Program-made: the position numbers and the translations under genes | Origin: Paulownia fortunei | Lineage: Eukaryota; Streptophyta; Magnoliopsida; Lamiales; Paulowniaceae | Assembly: GCA_019321725.1 (NCBI GenBank) | Contig: CM033108.1 | Coordinates: 15,761,799-15,825,798, forward strand | DNA length: 64,000 nucleotides | Direction: 5' to 3' | Notes under the pieces: model-generated | Seen by the model: the letters and a program-made list of their open reading frames with translations, nothing else | Told to the model about the DNA's origin: nothing | The model's database searches: none | Shown: one piece after another, positions 60,666-64,000 of the stretch | Layout of the letters: every line of letters begins with the position of its first letter | How positions within the stretch are numbered: position 1 is the stretch's first letter

Positions 60666-60686
60666 AAAATAGATTCCAACTAAATA
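60666..60686 (-). repeat. Athila-type LTR, reverse copy, remainder
   Basis: A short stretch ending aactaaatattaa that matches the reverse complement of about 46752-46775. Chromovirus A2 begins directly after it, with no LTR or PBS, so A2 is truncated at its 5' side here. Confidence 0.5.
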
Positions 60687-60900
60687 TTAAGGGCTTCTTC
60701 TATTCATATTAGTGATAGGACTCTCTATGCAGATCTCATTATTTTACTAATGCTAAATTTTGAGGTTATTTTAGGTATGGATTACCTTACCAAATATCTT
60801 GCAACAATTTGTAACAAGAAGGTTATGATTTTTCAGCCACCTAGGGAAGAATAGTTTATGTTTGGTGGTACCTCATTCTCACTATCTTTACTAATTATAA
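60687..60900 (+). pseudogene. A2 protease remnant with the same deletion as A1
   Basis: Begins in the active-site region (gggcttcttctattcat) and passes straight into SDRTLYADLIILLMLNFEVI, then LGMDYLTKYLATI. The part between, present in B (34650-34800), is absent just as in A1 at about 13960. No gag, leader, PBS or 5' LTR precedes it. Confidence 0.75.
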
Positions 60901-61560
60901 TAGCTTTGAAAGCTTAAAAGATGTTGAATAAAGGTTGTGTTCGATATTTTGCAAGTGTTTTGGACACCTCGATCGAAGCACAATTGAAGCCAAAACATTG
61001 AGATGTGGTTGAATTTCTTGAGGTATTTCTAGATGATTTATCGGGACTACCATCGAATTGAGAGATTAAATTTGTGACTGATGTTATGCCAGAGACTACC
61101 CCTATTTCAAATAAGGTATGGACATTAAGAATTTCTAGTGATGCCTTTCGATTTAACTAATATTCCTGTAGCTTTTATGGGTTTAATGAATAGGGTGTTC
61201 AAGCAATATCTCGATAAATTTTTAATTATGTTTATTGATGATATCCTAATTTATTCACGTGATAAAGAAGAGCACAAGGAATATTTGAAGATTGTGTTGC
61301 AAGTTCTTAAGGAAAAGTAGTTGTATGCTAAATTCAAGAAGTGTTAATTTTGGCTTGTGCAAGTGGTATTCCTAGGTCATGTAGTATCTACGAATGGTAT
61401 TTTTATTAATCCAGGCAAGGTAGAAGTTGTCATTAAGTGGCCAACATTAACAAACGTATCAGAAGCAAGGACATTCTTGGGATTAGGAGGATACTATCGA
61501 TGATTGTTCAAGGGTTTTCAATGATAGCAACTCCATTGACAATATTGACAAGAAAGAATG
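60901..61560 (+). pseudogene. A2 reverse transcriptase remnant with deletion
   Basis: The linker up to PISN (about 61111) jumps directly to a point equal to about 14698 in A1, losing some 330 bases that encode fingers and palm motif A. It then continues [39 protein letters not shown] (FIDD at 61230) and FKKC, with a stop at 61318, FLGHVVS and LGLGG, and GFSMIATPLTILTRKNVKF near 61513. It is inactive without motif A. Confidence 0.88.
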
Positions 61561-62060
61561 TGAAGTTCTTGTGGACCAATGCTTGTGAAAGAAGTTTTCA
61601 AGAACTGAAACATAAATTAACTACAGCTGCTATTCTTACCATCCCAACAGGAATTGGTGGATTTATAGTGTATAGCGACGCTTTAAAAATGGTTTGGGTG
61701 CTATTTTGATGCAAAATGGGAAGATTATTGCTTATGCTTCAAGGTAATTGAAGGAGCATGAAAAGAATTATCCAACCCATGATTTGGAACTTGCTGTTGT
61801 GGTTTTTGCCTTGAAAATTTGGAGACATTATTTATATGGTGAGAATTGTGAGACAGATCATAAGAATTTAAAGTACTTCTTTACCCAAAATGAGCTGAAT
61901 ATGAGACAAAGAAGATGGTTAGAACTTGTGAAGGATTATGATTGTGTGATCAACTATCATTCTGGTAAAGCGAATGTGGTTGTAGTTGCATTGAGCAGAA
62001 AATCCACATTTTCTCTTTTTGTCATACAAAAATCAATATTACTAGATTTGCAGAGATTAT
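61561..62060 (+). pseudogene. A2 RNase H remnant
   Basis: SFQELKHKLTTAAILTIPTG leads into GGFIVYSDAL (61654), then a frameshift. [20 protein letters not shown] (61748) and [20 protein letters not shown] follow; here two residues before the Asp are deleted. The frame ends at ALSRKS. The Trp codon lost in A1 and B is intact here (tgg). Confidence 0.88.
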
Positions 62061-63090
62061 AGCTTGAAATTGTACCTAAAGGAAAAAAATGTTCATTGTC
62101 AGCCTTAGTGTTGAGACCTACACTTCAAGATAGAAATCAAGGAGGTCAAAAGGTGGATATACATTTGTGTAGACTGAAAAGAAAGATTGATGTTGAAAAG
62201 AGGCCAGACTTCTCTATTACCGATGATGGAATTATTTGATATAGAGGGAGACTGTGTGTGCTATTTGATAAGGCCGTGAAGGAAGATATTTTAGAAGAAG
62301 CTCATACTACTTCCTACTCAGTACATCCAGGTAGCACAAAAATGTATAAGGACTTACAACAGCATTATTGGTGGCTAAAAATGAAGAGAGATATAGCAAA
62401 ATTTGTGGTTGAATATCTAACTTGCCAACATGTTAAGATTGAATATCAAAGACCATCAAGGTTATTGAAGCCTTTGCTGATTCCAGAGTGGAAAGGGATA
62501 TAATTCCTTATGGGTGATTGTTGATAGATTAACTAAATCAGCCCATTTCTTCTAGTGAAATCCACATACAATATGGACTAGTATGCTCAACAATATATTA
62601 AAGAGATAGTCAGGTTATATAGAGTGCTAGTTTTAATAGTGTCCGATAGAGATCCAAAGTTTACATCTACATTTTGGAAAAGCTTACACAGTGCCATGGG
62701 AACGGAACTTGCATTTAGTACAACATTTGATCCACAAAGTGATGGGTAATCAGAGAGGGTTATTCAGATATTAAAGGATATGTTAAGAGCTTGTGTACTA
62801 GATTTTCAAGGGAGTTGGGATGCGAAATTTCCATTAGTGGAGTTTACTTATAAGAATAGCTATCAATCAATAATTGGAATGGCGCCTTATGAAAAATTAT
62901 ATGGAAGGAAATGTAAATCTCCAATTATTTGGTATGAACTTAGAGAACGAAGCCTACTTGGTCCAGAAATTATTCAACATACCACTTAGGTAGCGGAGAA
63001 GATACGAGAGAGAATGAAGATCATGCAAAATAGATAGAAAAGCTACATAGATAAATGGAGAAAAGATCTAGAGTTTGCTGCTGGGGATCA
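62061..63090 (+). pseudogene. A2 integrase remnant
   Basis: HHCC region 62258-62503: HTTSYSVHPGSTKMYKDLQQ with both His, but the first Cys is Tyr (EYLTCQ). After PEWKG the reading jumps to WVIVDRLTKSA, so about 50 bases with the first catalytic Asp are deleted. Further core text, SDRDPKF (62642) and a changed ILKDML in place of ILEDML (62768: Glu to Lys), is followed by the frame 62780-62989 with FQGSWDAKFPLVEF and MAPYEKLYGRKCKSP. Confidence 0.88.
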
Positions 63091-63510
63091 TATGTTTCTA
63101 AAAATAGCTCCCATGAAAGGTGTCATGAGATTTGGAAAGAAAGAAAAACTCAGCCCAAGGTATGTCGGTCCATTCGAGATTCTCAAAAGAGTTGGTGATA
63201 AAGCTTATACAATGGCCTTAACTCCGTCACTGTCTAGTGTTCACAATATTTTCCATGTGTCTATGTTGAGGAAGTACATTTCAAACCCCTCTCATATGTT
63301 GAGTTATGAACCGTTGGATTTAACTCCTGATTTGGCCCTTGAAAAAAAACCAGTGTAAATTTTAGATCAGAAGGAAAAATAGTTGAGAACAAAAAAGATT
63401 CGACTTGTTAAAGTATTATATATGAATTATTCTATAGAAGAGGCCACGTGGGAAAGAGAAGAAGAAATGCAGAGTAAGTATCCAATATTATTTGGTACGT
63501 CAAATTTCGA
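63091..63510 (+). pseudogene. A2 integrase tail and chromodomain
   Basis: KIAPMKGVMRFGKKEKLSPR and LSSVHNIFHVSMLRKYISNP (63234) form the integrase tail. PDLALEKKPV is followed by a stop at 63356, then RLVKVLYMNYSIEEATWERE, a chromodomain ending near PILFG. The stop lies before the chromodomain. The following egf-type text (NFEDEIF) reaches the PPT. Confidence 0.85.
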
Positions 63511-63525
63511 GGATGAAATTTTTAT

Positions 63526-63539
63526 AAAGAATGAAGGAT
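63526..63539 (+). other. Polypurine tract of A2
   Basis: aaagaatgaaggat directly before the TGTAATGCC start of the LTR; a slightly mutated purine tract. Confidence 0.75.
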
Positions 63540-64000
63540 TGTAATGCCTAATTATCTTCTAAATAGCCTATAAGAAATATCTCTGCATGAAATATGCATC
63601 TAATCAATATGCATTATTGGATTATGATATACAAATAGCATGATTGCGTGAACATGAATAGTTGTTACTATATGCTCCATTTATGCTTTAACATGCACTA
63701 GTACATAAAATATAAAATCAAACGTTTATTTTTTTTATTTAACATATTACTTAAGTAACTTTTTGTAGTGAAAAGTTTAGTATTTCGATTAAGGAAGATT
63801 GATATGTTGAATAGTCATGAGATGAATTATTTGTATTGCGTCATACTTATTATATTCTAAAGTAATTATTTATCTAAATATTTGCATGAAATATGTTACA
63901 TTTGACTAAGAACTAAAAGTATGCAAAATAGTACAATTTGAATAGTAGGTTGACTAGATTGCATAAAATCATTCTAAACTATATTGCACTTGATTATAAC
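63540..64000 (+). repeat. 3' LTR of A2 (family A), cut by window end
   Basis: The first 461 bases of a family-A LTR, TGTAATGCCTAATTATC..., aligned with 47582-48035 and 23762-24215. It proves that the pol at 60687-63510 belongs to family A and links the LTR family to its coding region. Confidence 0.93.

Noticed and set aside
1..64000. CRISPR arrays, bacterial operons, riboswitches
   Set aside because: No regularly spaced short repeats and no prokaryotic gene organisation; the content is plant retrotransposons throughout.

Overview
This window looks like intergenic DNA from a flowering-plant nuclear genome. It is AT-rich and made almost entirely of nested, decayed LTR retrotransposons. I see no intact host gene, no tRNA or rRNA gene and no CRISPR array. 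The evidence is repeated plant-type gag/pol domain sets: Ty1/copia pol, Ty3/gypsy chromovirus pol with C-terminal chromodomains, and Tat- and Athila-type gypsy signatures. There are also long LTRs with TG...CA ends, 5-bp target duplications, and primer-binding sites of the usual plant kinds. The species cannot be told from the sequence. Family labels A, B, C, D and E are mine.

Layout. 1-2990: a decayed copia element (copia-1, + strand) cut by the window edge, ending in a polypurine tract and an LTR stub. 2991-10816: the 5' LTR and the start of the interior of an Athila/Tat-like gypsy element (E). Its LTR is split by a reverse-strand solo LTR of family B (3127-8961), which is itself split by a forward solo LTR of family B (4322-7269). 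10817-16477: chromovirus A1 (5' LTR, PBS, gag, PR, RT, RNase H, INT), cut inside integrase by a reverse family-A LTR (16478-18705) that runs into a 100-N assembly gap (18706-18805). 18806-19245: reverse-strand RVT_3-type RNase H remnant. 19434-28365: a Tat-type gypsy element with LTR, PBS, gag, a deleted pol, a 3' untranslated zone holding a solo LTR A (23762-26060), and an antisense Transposase_28-like gene with two likely introns.

28366-36063: family-B chromovirus in circularly permuted order (RNase H-INT-chromodomain, one LTR, PBS-gag-PR-RT). Its two outer ends meet at almost the same point of pol. 36060-45128: a reversed LTR-B fragment, an old relative C (INT remnant plus 3' LTR), and an old reverse-strand element D. 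45129-50567: the 3' end and LTR of an Athila-type element, the LTR split by a solo LTR A (47582-49862) with a matching empty site elsewhere in the window. 50568-56763: copia-2 (LTR, PBS, gag, PR, INT, start of RT), joined to an Athila-type gag fragment (56764-57205) and then to a reversed Athila LTR, itself split by a solo LTR A (58378-60665). 60687-64000: chromovirus A2 (deleted pol, chromodomain, start of the 3' LTR).

How the parts relate. All coding regions carry stops, frameshifts or deletions, so nothing here looks able to move by itself. The points most worth a second look are the one-LTR circularly permuted B element, the intron-bearing antisense gene of the Tat element, a protease deletion shared by A1 and A2, recurring short ORFs inside LTRs A and B, and long inverted LTR pairs that could form hairpin RNA. 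LTR ends are placed from TG/CA ends, PBS/PPT sites and copy-to-copy comparison by eye; other edges are approximate.
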